The position numbers and the translations under genes were made by a program. A stretch of DNA of 64,000 bases, taken from Pseudovibrio sp. Alg231-02 (GTDB taxonomy: Bacteria > Pseudomonadota > Alphaproteobacteria > Rhizobiales > Stappiaceae). The notes beneath the pieces were generated by a model, which was not told the DNA's origin, did not search any database, and worked only from the letters and a program-made list of their open reading frames with translations. This document shows, piece by piece, positions 1-7,510 of the stretch. The first letter of the stretch is position 1. Each line of letters begins with the position of its first letter. The DNA is taken from the NCBI RefSeq assembly GCF_900143565.1, contig NZ_FREX01000005.1, positions 305,421 through 369,420 on the forward strand, given 5' to 3'.

Positions 1-64
1 GGGGTAAGTACTTTAAAAGGATCGGCAAAAGGCCGAGCATGTAGTCCAGATCTAAGGCGCGCAT
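1..64 (-). CDS. Amino-acid ABC transporter permease, N-terminal fragment
   Basis: The minus strand opens at an ATG at 64 and runs off the left edge. The 21 visible residues begin MRALDLDYMLGLLPILLKYL, which resembles the start of polar-amino-acid ABC permeases of the HisM/TcyL type: a short cytoplasmic tail, then the first membrane helix. An in-frame TAA lies four codons upstream, limiting the start; no strong Shine-Dalgarno sequence is visible. It lies directly downstream of, and in the same direction as, the binding protein at 193-939, so they probably form one importer operon. Too little is present to infer substrate. Confidence 0.6.
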   Translation of the reverse strand, partial: MRALDLDYMLGLLPILLKYLP

Positions 65-132
65 GATCAGTTCTTATTATTAGAGCATGCCCTCGAACGA
101 CGGGAGTAAATTCCCGAAGGCATGAAAAAGGA

Positions 133-172
133 AAAGCAGTTCCACCAAAGATTCTTAGATGCGAACTGCTTT
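133..172 (-). promoter_or_regulatory. Intercistronic hairpin between binding protein and permease
   Basis: Nine-base arms AAAGCAGTT and AACTGCTTT enclose a 22-base loop, just after the stop codon of the binding-protein gene. Such stem-loops between a solute-binding gene and its permease often stabilise the upstream mRNA so the binding protein is made in excess. There is no clear T tract, so a full terminator is less likely. Confidence 0.45.
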
Positions 173-192
173 ACTAATTCTGAACGGACAGC

Positions 193-939
193 TTAGTCAG
201 CTTTGGTGATGTCCGCTCCAAACCACTTGTCGGAGATCTCAGCCAGCTTGCCTGAAGCCTTCAGTTCGTCGATTGCAACATCTACCTTAGCAGCCAAAGC
301 TTTACCATCTTCATCAGTACGGAACGGCATTGCGTTGCGAATTTCAGAGAATGGAGCACCAGCCAGAGCCAGTGGCAACGGAGTTTCTTTGATCACCTGC
401 GTTGCACTGATGCGATCATGAATAAACGCATCAACACGGCCAAGTGCAGTATCCTGGGCCAGGTTGCTTTCGTAGGTGCGGATGTCAATTTCATCAGCAA
501 ACGGCAAACCGCGCAGAAGCTCTTCAAAGTTGGAACCAAGGTTTACAGCAACGCTTTTGCCTTTAAGGTCTTCAACGCCACCGATTTCTTCGTTGCCAGC
601 TTTTACAACAACCTGCGCACCGTCATAAACGTATGGCTGGGAGAAGGTGAACTTGGCTTCACGCTCAGGTGTAATGGTGATCTGGTTTGCAATAGTATCA
701 ATGCGACCAGCTTCCAAAGCACCAATCAGGCCGGAGAAGCTCATGGTAACGAATTCAACTTCATCACCAGTCTGCTTAGCAATTGCGCGAGCAACGTCAA
801 CTTCAAAGCCCTGCAGAACATCTTGCTTAACAAATGTGAATGGGAAATACCCACCAGACATGCCCACACGGATTGTTTCAGCCTGAGCAGGAACAGCCAC
901 GAGAAGGGCAAGTGCAGCAACAGTAGAACGAGAGAACAT
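193..939 (-). CDS. Periplasmic amino-acid-binding protein of an ABC importer (family 3)
   Basis: A 248-residue exported protein. Residues 1-20 form a signal peptide ending AQA. The mature part has the family-3 signatures: IRVGMSGGYFPF at the start, GFEVDVARAIA, then a long TITPEREAKFTFSQPYVYDG block and a DAFIHDR segment. It captures a polar amino acid or cystine-like solute in the periplasm and delivers it to the membrane permease, whose gene begins downstream at 64. An AGGAA ribosome site lies about five bases before the ATG. The family is certain; the substrate (cystine/FliY type suspected) is not determined by sequence alone. Confidence 0.9.
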   Translation of the reverse strand: MFSRSTVAALALLVAVPAQAETIRVGMSGGYFPFTFVKQDVLQGFEVDVARAIAKQTGDEVEFVTMSFSGLIGALEAGRIDTIANQITITPEREAKFTFSQPYVYDGAQVVVKAGNEEIGGVEDLKGKSVAVNLGSNFEELLRGLPFADEIDIRTYESNLAQDTALGRVDAFIHDRISATQVIKETPLPLALAGAPFSEIRNAMPFRTDEDGKALAAKVDVAIDELKASGKLAEISDKWFGADITKAD

Positions 940-1257
940 AATCTATTCCTGATTACTATTATTTTGTTGAGCTCGTTCTATCAGAATGAGGAAAATTTTC
1001 TACAATTAGCGAAGCTGTGAGCTTATTTAAATCAAATAAACTACCAATACTGGAATTTATTAGAATTAGATGCCACAGAATCTCACATGCATAAAAAATA
1101 CTTCCTATAAGGCGCACCGAGACAAAATCTCATTTGAGAACACCTTGTCATTTTCTGCAATTTTCCAGCAATATCACGGAGATGTTACAGGTAAAACGTG
1201 CAGTTACCCCTAGTTTTTAGCCAATACGTATAACTAGGGACCTCCCCCTTTGAAAAA
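940..1257. other. Intergenic region upstream of the ABC binding protein
   Basis: AT-rich and without a credible gene. It must hold the promoter for the leftward binding-protein gene and ends at the tenA terminator. I see no conserved riboswitch motif. Confidence 0.5.
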
Positions 1258-1286
1258 AAATGCTCCCCGTAAAACAGAGAGCATTT
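1258..1286 (-). terminator. Rho-independent terminator of the TenA gene
   Basis: On the minus strand AAATGCTC and GAGCATTT pair, followed by a run of eight T in all, some 25 bases after the TenA stop codon. Confidence 0.8.
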
Positions 1287-1310
1287 CTGGTTCAGATCTG
1301 AAGCGTTTTG

Positions 1311-2003
1311 TCAGCTCACCATATCGAAGAACTCTGCTTCAAGCTCACACATATGAGTAAAGCTCTCTGAGATCTCGCTTTGGCGCTTCACGCGTTCCTC
1401 TTCGCCAATCGAGTTCACTTCCCGCTTAATCCACTCAATGAACTCTCCAAACTCATCGGTCGCCAGAAACTCAACCCACTCAGCAAGGTAGAACCGCTCA
1501 GGCCGTGGCTTGGCTGCTTCCCGATGGCCCCATTCGCGATAGATCCACTCCGAAGCCAGCAATGTTGCCATGCCATCAACGTAGTGACCTTTGCCAGCTG
1601 TCGACAACAGCGTTGCGCCAATTGCCCGGGTAATCGTATTGGGCTTTGCAACCTCATAAACCTCAGGCGCGATGCCCAGTTCTTTAAAGGTGCGCTGAAA
1701 ATAGCCCAGTTCATTAGAAGTCAGTTGCTGCGCAAAGCCAGACAACCGTGCTTTAGCAGCCATTGTCGGCGCCTTGGCAATCAGGAATCCAAGCGCAGAT
1801 GCCAAGTCCTGAATGTAGTGGTAATCCTCCAACAAGTAACGGGTGAACACCTCGGCACTCACTGTGTCGTTGCCAACAGCACTGGTAAACGGGTGATTGA
1901 TCGCCTTATTCCAAGCAGGTCCTGCAGATTTCACAAGCCAATCCGTAAAGGTCTCATCCGTATGAGTGATCTTGTAGTTGGCATAACTTGCAGTGTTCAG
2001 CAT
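1311..2003 (-). CDS. TenA family protein (aminopyrimidine salvage or related)
   Basis: 230 residues with the all-helical TenA/heme-oxygenase-like fold: FTRYLLEDYHYIQDLA near residue 60, TSNELGYFQRTFKELG near 110, and a C-terminal CELEAEFFDMV block carrying the family's catalytic glutamate. TenA proteins hydrolyse aminopyrimidine breakdown products of thiamin. The region that in Bacillus TenA carries the nucleophilic cysteine (a PCxW motif) reads ASEW here, so that cysteine is absent, as in the TenA_E-like subgroup whose activity differs. The start is placed at the ATG at 2003 because GGGAGG sits nine bases upstream; a longer frame to 2087 adds 28 low-complexity residues with no family match. 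No TPP riboswitch is visible upstream. Confidence 0.82.
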   Translation of the reverse strand: MLNTASYANYKITHTDETFTDWLVKSAGPAWNKAINHPFTSAVGNDTVSAEVFTRYLLEDYHYIQDLASALGFLIAKAPTMAAKARLSGFAQQLTSNELGYFQRTFKELGIAPEVYEVAKPNTITRAIGATLLSTAGKGHYVDGMATLLASEWIYREWGHREAAKPRPERFYLAEWVEFLATDEFGEFIEWIKREVNSIGEEERVKRQSEISESFTHMCELEAEFFDMVS

Positions 2004-2278
2004 TCTCGTGTGCCTCCCAACACATTGTCCTGAAGCGCATCCTCCTAAAAGTGGTTCGGATATTCCCAAAAAGGACACGCATGGCAAAAACGCTAAGAGC
2101 AGGAAGCGTCAATCTTGAGAAACGCAAAGTGCTCTGGCTTACATCTATTTCGAACAATGCCACTCAGAGTTACGCTGCACTAGACGGAAATCACCGTATA
2201 TGCCCCCTGCAATTTTAGGGGTATCATCTCGCGCCCGTCGTACTGCACCACGCTGCACCTTCTACTTTGGCGGGAAAG

Positions 2279-2728
2279 CTAAGCCTTCCACTCATACAAA
2301 ATATCGGGCGCGCCTTCTTCATTCTCTGAACCGCTTGTCCGCTTCACTTCCTTAAACCCATGCGCTTCGTAAAATGCTCTCGCATCCACATTCCTGGCAA
2401 AGCACATAAGCTTCAGATTTCCGGAAGAGTGAGCTTTTGCTTGGTTTAAGAGCCTTGTACCAACGCCCTTCCGCAGGTGCCGCGGATCCAGATAAAGCTG
2501 TTCTACCCAGTCATCTTTGGTGGCCATCATACCTATGATTTGCTCATCTCCCATGACTATTGTCAGTTCATTCTCTTTAAAAACAATATTCTGAAAGAAC
2601 CAAAGATCTTCTTCTGGTGTGTGCAGTTTAGGTATAAATGAAAGGCATCTGTCTCGCGAATACCGGTACATACGAGCGACCTCAGGCAATTCATCATACT
2701 GCGCAGCTCTAATTTCAAGTGTCTGCAT
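2279..2728 (-). CDS. GNAT family N-acetyltransferase
   Basis: About 149 residues with the acetyl-CoA-binding signature RHLRKGVGTRLL (Q/RxxGxG/A type) after the beta-4 segment EQLYLDP, and the C-terminal NVDARAFYEAHGFKEV motif typical of GNATs. It transfers an acetyl group from acetyl-CoA to an amine on an unidentified substrate. The ATG at 2728 follows a GGGGGG stretch closely; an in-frame TTG at 2749 is an alternative start. Monocistronic. Confidence 0.85.
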   Translation of the reverse strand: MQTLEIRAAQYDELPEVARMYRYSRDRCLSFIPKLHTPEEDLWFFQNIVFKENELTIVMGDEQIIGMMATKDDWVEQLYLDPRHLRKGVGTRLLNQAKAHSSGNLKLMCFARNVDARAFYEAHGFKEVKRTSGSENEEGAPDILYEWKA

Positions 2729-3349
2729 ATTCCCCCCATAATTTGGCAAAACCTAGCATAACCTTAGCGTAAAATATCCCTGCAAACACCAGTAGCACCA
2801 CATGGCATCCCATGCAGTGGTAGAGTTAGGTTTCCCGAAGATCGGGAGGAGCAAGGCGGCAGGTGGTGCCTGCGCAGTGTGAGTAAGTTAGTTTCTTCGG
2901 CATCAGCTATCGCCTTGCCCGGGCTTTCTTGTAATGAACAACGTCGCCTCTTTTGCCTATAAGGCACGATAGCCGGTTTCCCGGAAAGAAAGTGGCTTAT
3001 CCAAACACGTTTCCATGCCCAAACAGTTCCTCCGTCTTTGATAGACACTTTCGCAAAAGCAGGTTTTACTGCCGGTGCTCGTGTATCTATCACCGCGTGA
3101 TACCCTATAGTCCTGGGCCCTTCCCCTCAAACCATGCGGTCACGTTTGAAGTTCGGTTCACCGGACCACTGAAAGATGCGTTACGTCTTCCAACAGCCCA
3201 ACCCAGCCTACGACAAACTGACGGTCGCTCCGCCAGCAGCCCGCTACGTAGGCATAGACACAGAGTATCGGAGGAATTGAGGAGGGGGATAAGTTTTGTG
3301 ACCAGAGCATTCTCATTCTCTCCGAATGAAGCAGTAATCCTCTTTCACC
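2729..3349. other. 620-base gap with no convincing gene
   Basis: A 109-codon minus-strand ORF (2764-3093) and an overlapping plus-strand ORF (2953-3354) are open, but neither shows a recognisable domain, good start site or normal composition. The minus frame has a peculiar text (GGTVWAWKRVWISHFLSG, then KADAEE-like and cysteine-rich segments) that suggests a translated interspersed repeat rather than a protein gene. I make no coding call. Confidence 0.4.
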
Positions 3350-3354
3350 TCTAA

Positions 3355-3383
3355 CAAAAAAGGGCACCCTAAAAGGTGCCCTT
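3355..3383 (-). terminator. Terminator of asd
   Basis: On the minus strand AAGGGCACC and GGTGCCCTT form a tight stem with a six-base loop followed by seven T, about 30 bases after the asd stop codon. Confidence 0.9.
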
Positions 3384-3409
3384 CCTAATCTCATCAGTTG
3401 CTGAAAAGC

Positions 3410-4447
3410 TTATGCAGCAGCTTCTGCTTTTGGCTTAATCAGGCCACGGTTCACCAGAACCTCAGCAATCTGAACTGTGTTCAGCGCAGCGCCTTTACGC
3501 AGGTTATCGGAAACAACCCACATGTTCAGGCCGTTCTCAACGGTCGCGTCTTCACGGATACGGGAAACGTAAGTCGCATCTTCGCCAGCACACTCGTAAG
3601 GAGTGACATAGCCGCCGTCTTCGCGCTTATCGACAACCAGAATGCCCGGCGCTTCACGCAGCAGGTCCTGAGCTTCTTCAGGAGAAAGTGGACTGTCCAG
3701 TTCCATATTCACGGACTCGGCATGCCCAACAAACACAGGCACACGAACAGCTGTACAAGTCACTTTGATGGTAGGGTCGAGCATCTTCTTGGTCTCAGCC
3801 AGAACCTTCCACTCTTCCTTAGTGTATCCATCTTCCATGAATTCATCGATGTGCGGGATCACATTAAACGCAATGCGTTTAGTGAACTGCTGAGGCTCAA
3901 TCGGGTCGTTTACGAAAACAGCGCGGGTCTGGTTGAACAATTCGTCCATCGCATCTTTACCACCACCGGAAACGGACTGGTAAGTGGAGACAACGAGGCG
4001 CTTGATACCAGCTTTTTCGTGAATTGGCTTAAGAGCAACAACCAGCTGTGCAGTGGAGCAATTCGGGTTCGCGATGATGTTCTTCTTTTTGAAGTCAACA
4101 ATATCATCTGCGTTCACTTCAGGCACGATCAGCGGAACATCCTGATCATAGCGCCATGCAGAAGAGTTATCGATGACAACACAGCCCTTGGCAGCAATCT
4201 TCGGAGCCCACTCTTTCGCGATGGTACCGCCAGCAGACATGAGGCAGATATCAACATCGGAGAAATCAAAATTCTCCATCGCTTTAACTTTCAGCGTCTT
4301 GTCACCAAAGGAGATTTCTTTGCCCTGCGAACGGCGAGATGCCAATGCAATCACTTCATCAGCTGGGAAACCACGCTCTGCCAGAATATCCAGCATTTCC
4401 GCACCCACATTGCCGGTAGCACCTGCAATCGCAATCTTATAACCCAT
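3410..4447 (-). CDS. asd: Aspartate-semialdehyde dehydrogenase
   Basis: 345 residues, the usual length. It reduces aspartyl phosphate to aspartate semialdehyde with NADPH, the branch point to lysine, threonine, methionine, isoleucine and diaminopimelate. Visible are the N-terminal nucleotide fold GATGNVGAEM, SAGGTIAKEW, the catalytic cysteine in NPNCSTAQLV near residue 130, and SVSGGGKDAMDEL. The open frame extends 55 codons further upstream, but the ATG at 4447 matches the family N-terminus (MGYKIAIAGATG) and has GAGG about eight bases ahead. A small Thr/Met/Lys-rich ORF lies immediately upstream in the same direction (4554-4679) and may regulate this gene. Confidence 0.96.
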   Translation of the reverse strand: MGYKIAIAGATGNVGAEMLDILAERGFPADEVIALASRRSQGKEISFGDKTLKVKAMENFDFSDVDICLMSAGGTIAKEWAPKIAAKGCVVIDNSSAWRYDQDVPLIVPEVNADDIVDFKKKNIIANPNCSTAQLVVALKPIHEKAGIKRLVVSTYQSVSGGGKDAMDELFNQTRAVFVNDPIEPQQFTKRIAFNVIPHIDEFMEDGYTKEEWKVLAETKKMLDPTIKVTCTAVRVPVFVGHAESVNMELDSPLSPEEAQDLLREAPGILVVDKREDGGYVTPYECAGEDATYVSRIREDATVENGLNMWVVSDNLRKGAALNTVQIAEVLVNRGLIKPKAEAAA

Positions 4448-4512
4448 TGGTTTTGTCCTCTTCGTCTCCCCCGCTGGCTTCCGGAGGCTGACTGCGCCCG
4501 GTGAGCCCTCTG

Positions 4513-4537
4513 GCGCCCTCCGTCCCGGGGAGAGCGC
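4513..4537 (-). promoter_or_regulatory. Strong hairpin in the asd leader
   Basis: Between the leader-ORF stop codon and asd, the transcript can form a nine-pair GC-rich stem (GCGCTCTCC with GGAGGGCGC, one wobble pair). No T tract follows, so a classical terminator is not evident. The bases AGAGG of the asd ribosome site (complement of 4457-4461) can pair with CCTCT just after the leader stop (complement of 4545-4549), so translational control is conceivable. This is inference. Confidence 0.4.
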
Positions 4538-4553
4538 GGGAAAGAGAGGCACC

Positions 4554-4679
4554 TTAGACGGTGGTCTTTGTCGTTTTCGTGATGATTGTCTTGGTAGTCG
4601 TTTTAAGCGCAACAGAAGCCATGCGCGCGGTCATCGCACGTTTCATGGTTGTCTTCATGTTGGTCATCGCAAACATCAT
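4554..4679 (-). CDS. Putative 41-residue leader peptide upstream of asd, rich in Thr, Met and Lys
   Basis: A short minus-strand ORF starts with ATG-ATG at 4679 and ends with TAA at 4554, 106 bases before asd. Its product has 13 Thr, 7 Met, 6 Lys and 2 Ile in 41 residues, so about two thirds are amino acids made from aspartate semialdehyde, the product of the next gene. The C-terminal half is mostly K, T and I (KTTTKTIITKTTKTTV). That composition is what a ribosome-mediated attenuation leader for this pathway would need, as with the thr leader of enterics. A weak GAAGG lies 14 bases upstream. It could instead be an ordinary small basic protein; I know of no established family. Confidence 0.5.
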   Translation of the reverse strand: MMFAMTNMKTTMKRAMTARMASVALKTTTKTIITKTTKTTV

Positions 4680-5010
4680 GCTGCTAAACACTACCTTCAA
4701 AATTGATCGCGCAGAAACTGCCTATAACCACATCATTTGTCAACAGCATTTTCTAGGCTTGTTGCCAAGGTCGATATATCTCAAATCAACCCAAGACAAA
4801 ACCACCGTTTTTGAGAAAAAACCTCATGCTCATCGCAATATTACTGACGTATTCTCAAGAAACAGTGAGGCGGCACGCGAAATTGCATCATCAGTTTCAA
4901 AAGGCAAAAACAACTAAAACTTGCATAAAATATACATACTATCTAAACATTGCTTAAAACAAACTTGAATCTAATTTCGCAATAAATATTGCATATTTGG
5001 GAGAGTAAAC
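4680..5010. other. Intergenic region, divergent promoters for asd leader and 5011 gene
   Basis: No gene. On the minus strand a consensus TTGACA lies at 4738-4743, and 17 bases further a weak minus-10 like CAGTTT (4715-4720), suitably placed to start a transcript covering the leader ORF. On the plus strand GGGAGAG precedes the ATG at 5011. Confidence 0.4.
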
Positions 5011-5361
5011 ATGAACAAAGCTGGTGGAATTATTTGTCTCATTGCAGGTATTTTTAGTGTCTTCGCAGCAGGAGCGACACTCTTCATTGGTGGTGTTGGC
5101 GCTGCGCTTGAAGCTGAAGGCGGTGAAACTGTCATTATGTTTGGCTGGGTTGGCCTTCTCATGTCTTTTGTAATTATCATTCTTGGAGCAATTGCAATCG
5201 GCAAAGCTTCGAAGGTGCTAGGCGGAATTATTGTTTTATCATCAATTGTTGGCGCAGTTGTAGGTGGCACTTTTGTTGCTATTTTCATGGTGCTGTCTCT
5301 GCTGGGCGGCGTCCTTGTTTTGTTCAGCAAGAAAAAACCTGTAGTCCAGCAAGCAGCTTGA
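5011..5361 (+). CDS. Small four-helix membrane protein (DUF4064-like)
   Basis: 116 residues, nearly all hydrophobic. About four helices are visible (near 3-25, 42-64, 66-86 and 88-105), glycine-rich, with a short KKKPVV cytoplasmic tail. The layout resembles DUF4064-type membrane proteins of unknown role, but this assignment is by pattern only. GGGAGAG lies six bases before the ATG. It is followed nine bases later by a lipoprotein gene, so the pair is probably cotranscribed. Confidence 0.7.
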   Translation: MNKAGGIICLIAGIFSVFAAGATLFIGGVGAALEAEGGETVIMFGWVGLLMSFVIIILGAIAIGKASKVLGGIIVLSSIVGAVVGGTFVAIFMVLSLLGGVLVLFSKKKPVVQQAA

Positions 5362-5370
5362 AGATCCACA

Positions 5371-6072
5371 ATGAAGTATTCTAAAATTATATCAGCTCTG
5401 TTTATCGGACTGACTGTAACCGCGTGTAACTATGAAACACAGGTCTCCTTGTATGCGAGTGACTTGACTGAAGACACAGGAGAAAAGCCAATCTACGCCC
5501 CTATCATGTTGATGGGGGAGGGCACATTCTCCCAAAATGATTGTGGCAAAATACGTAACAAAGTCGAACCTTCACTTCAAAACTACTTTGAGAATGTTGA
5601 ATTCAAGGGGTGCTCAGATGGTAGCAATTTGGATAACAAAATCTCATTCAGTGCAAGTGCACCAGTTCATGTTGGCTCCGTTCAAAACGGAATAGCTACG
5701 ACCGACTTCGACCTGCCATTTGGCGTTCTCATTGCTTACGATCAAAATCTCCCTAACTCAAAATTTATTTTGATCTCTAGAGGCGACAACTACAGACCGT
5801 TTGCAGAAGCTCTCGACAATGCAATGACGGGCTCCAACCTTCTCCAGAATGGTGCAAAAATTACTCTTGAAATCCAAAATGACACTCGAGGAGAAATTTC
5901 ATTCACGAGTACCGGCGTATTTGTGAATGGGGCTGCGATAAGTCGAGAAAACTCTGAAACGTTTCCTCTTCAGCGTCGTGAGAGTATTCACGTCAAGCTG
6001 TCAGATGTCTCCCAACAGTTTATCAAAGACGATGGCTGGGAGCAGATCGGAAGAGTCGATTTTAAAAAATAA
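5371..6072 (+). CDS. Lipoprotein of unknown function
   Basis: 233 residues with a lipoprotein signal ending in the lipobox LTVTAC (acylated Cys19). The mature protein has about 210 residues and no transmembrane segments. It is serine- and asparagine-rich with two further cysteines (DCGK and KGCSDG) that could form a disulfide. It probably sits in a membrane facing the periplasm. I do not recognise a function; a loose similarity to phage-associated DUF7424 lipoproteins is possible. It follows the small membrane protein by nine bases. Confidence 0.75.
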   Translation: MKYSKIISALFIGLTVTACNYETQVSLYASDLTEDTGEKPIYAPIMLMGEGTFSQNDCGKIRNKVEPSLQNYFENVEFKGCSDGSNLDNKISFSASAPVHVGSVQNGIATTDFDLPFGVLIAYDQNLPNSKFILISRGDNYRPFAEALDNAMTGSNLLQNGAKITLEIQNDTRGEISFTSTGVFVNGAAISRENSETFPLQRRESIHVKLSDVSQQFIKDDGWEQIGRVDFKK

Positions 6073-6089
6073 TTGGAGCTTCAGACACA

Positions 6090-6117
6090 TTTAGAGGCAT
6101 CCATGGATGCCTCTAAA
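6090..6117. terminator. Perfect 28-bp palindrome between convergent genes
   Basis: The sequence is symmetrical about CCATGG, with arms TTTAGAGGCATCCA. It covers the stop codon of the leftward phosphatase gene and lies 18 bases after the stop of the rightward lipoprotein gene. A bidirectional terminator is the simplest reading, although T tracts are short. Confidence 0.55.
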
Positions 6118-6823
6118 CCACATCTCCAAACGCATTCACGGCCTTCCCGCCAAGCTCAATTTGCCGCAGTTCAGGCACGCAGCTTTCCGAATCCAGTTCA
6201 GCTGCCCAGTCCACATCACCCGCATAGCCATAGTGCGTCAGTTCCTGCCCACTCACGCAGCCCTTTAGCGCACCGAGCAAATCATCAGCACACGAAAGGT
6301 AACCCGCCCGAGCAATCGAGGCTTCTGGCGACATCGGGCAGTCCAGCATATGCGCAAGTGCACCGCAGGCCAGTTGATCCTCGAAGGCAGGCCGCAAACT
6401 GCCATCCGGCCACTTCTCACCCGCAGCAACCAATAAGACTTTGCCGGAAATCACCTTAAGATAAGCCGCCACCGCTGCTGCATTCCGAAGTGCAGCAGCA
6501 AACACCCGCCCTTCTCTTGGCAAAGCAGAAAGCGTCGCACCGTTGGGGCTGGGCAACACCAACACATCGCTAGCCGACAGCCCCATGAGCGTTGGTGGAG
6601 ACAATGAGTAACCATCCTCCCGGCGCTTCCCTGCACAAACGCCGCCGAGCACATCGGCCAGTTTCCTACCCTCTTCCCGATCAGCAACAGGCACCACCAT
6701 CGCCCCTCTGCCACAAGCTACAGAAGTCGCAGTCGAGAAGCTCAGGCAATCAGCAATCACAGTCGCAGCAAAGCCATCACTGCTTGCGTTCCGTCCCCAT
6801 TCCAAATGCACAAAGTCAGCCAT
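6113..6823 (-). CDS. 2-phosphosulfolactate phosphatase family protein (ComB-like)
   Basis: 236 residues of the ComB fold, with the characteristic VIADCLSFSTATSVAC near residue 24, VLVLPSPNGATLSALP near 90, and AAGEKWPDGSLRPAFEDQLACG near 135. ComB hydrolyses 2-phosphosulfolactate to sulfolactate in coenzyme M synthesis. In bacteria without coenzyme M the homologues are usually orphans and their true substrate is uncertain. No comA or other sulfolactate gene is nearby. The ATG at 6823 is chosen because GAGG lies six bases upstream and homologues start with a short M-x-x-F-like tail. Confidence 0.82.
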   Translation of the reverse strand: MADFVHLEWGRNASSDGFAATVIADCLSFSTATSVACGRGAMVVPVADREEGRKLADVLGGVCAGKRREDGYSLSPPTLMGLSASDVLVLPSPNGATLSALPREGRVFAAALRNAAAVAAYLKVISGKVLLVAAGEKWPDGSLRPAFEDQLACGALAHMLDCPMSPEASIARAGYLSCADDLLGALKGCVSGQELTHYGYAGDVDWAAELDSESCVPELRQIELGGKAVNAFGDVV

Positions 6824-6939
6824 AAACAACCTCAAAATGATAAAACCGTGGGCACCCGAAAAAGTGGGCCAATCAATCCTTGCATGGCATCGCGTCTGCA
6901 CTCAGTTTGAACAGAGCGATCAAAAGTCACAACGGAATA

Positions 6940-7440
6940 ATGATGGACCTCCTTTCTCAATTGCAAGCACTTGCTGTCGATCTCGAACGCTCTCAGCTGC
7001 CAGAGGTCTTCAAGTATGCATGGTGGGTCTATCCGGCAATCAACACAGGCCACATCGTCGGGTTAGCCATGCTATTCGGCTCCCTTATCCCGCTTGACCT
7101 GCGCATGATGGGCATGTGGCGGTCCATACCATTGTACGACCTTGCACGTCCCCTCACCCGCATTGCCCTTCTGGGCGGCCTGATCGCGATCACGACTGGC
7201 ATCTTCCTGCTTTCAGTCAAAGCGCAAGTATACGTCAACGCGCCCATATTCTGGGCTAAGTCGGGCTTTTTCACACTCGCCCTGCTCAACGCATTGTTCC
7301 TGCGCTTTAACAAACCGTGGCGCTATCTGGCACAAGTCGACTCCCGCGGCACCATCCCCCGCTTCAAATCCGCTGGCTTCATATCGCTGTTCAGCTGGCT
7401 CGGAGTCCTGATCTGCGGGAGAATGTTCGGGTACCTCTAG
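6940..7440 (+). CDS. Integral membrane protein (DUF6644/DUF2214-like)
   Basis: 166 residues with about four membrane helices. Family-like features are WWVYPAINTGHIVGLAMLFGSLIPLDLRMMG at 27-57, ARPLTRIALLGGLIAITTGIFLLS, and FWAKSGFFTLALLNALFLR. The conserved His in the first helix and the LDLR motif are typical of a small family of unknown function, sometimes suspected of binding heme. Divergent from the ComB-like gene. Two adjacent ATG codons (6940, 6943) are available; a weak GGA precedes them. Confidence 0.7.
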   Translation: MMDLLSQLQALAVDLERSQLPEVFKYAWWVYPAINTGHIVGLAMLFGSLIPLDLRMMGMWRSIPLYDLARPLTRIALLGGLIAITTGIFLLSVKAQVYVNAPIFWAKSGFFTLALLNALFLRFNKPWRYLAQVDSRGTIPRFKSAGFISLFSWLGVLICGRMFGYL

Positions 7441-7510
7441 TCCGATAAATCAGTAAGCTTTCCTATTTTTCGTGGCACAGAAGCTAAGCTAAACAGAACG
7501 GACAAAACCG

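Noticed and set aside
418..1020. 200-codon plus ORF over the ABC binding protein
   Set aside because: Antisense shadow of a clear family-3 binding protein with signal peptide.
2004..2278. TPP riboswitch upstream of the TenA gene
   Set aside because: I looked for the conserved CUGAGA and ACCUGA blocks on the minus strand and did not find them.
4448..4612. Longer start for asd (extra 55 codons)
   Set aside because: The upstream frame is Arg/Pro/Ser-rich and the family start MGYKIAIAGATG is at 4447 with a good ribosome site.
4561..4917. 118-codon plus-strand ORF with hydrophobic start
   Set aside because: It is the mirror of the minus-strand Thr/Lys-rich leader ORF; Thr-rich sequence read backward gives Val/Leu-rich text. 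No ribosome site and an implausible tail.
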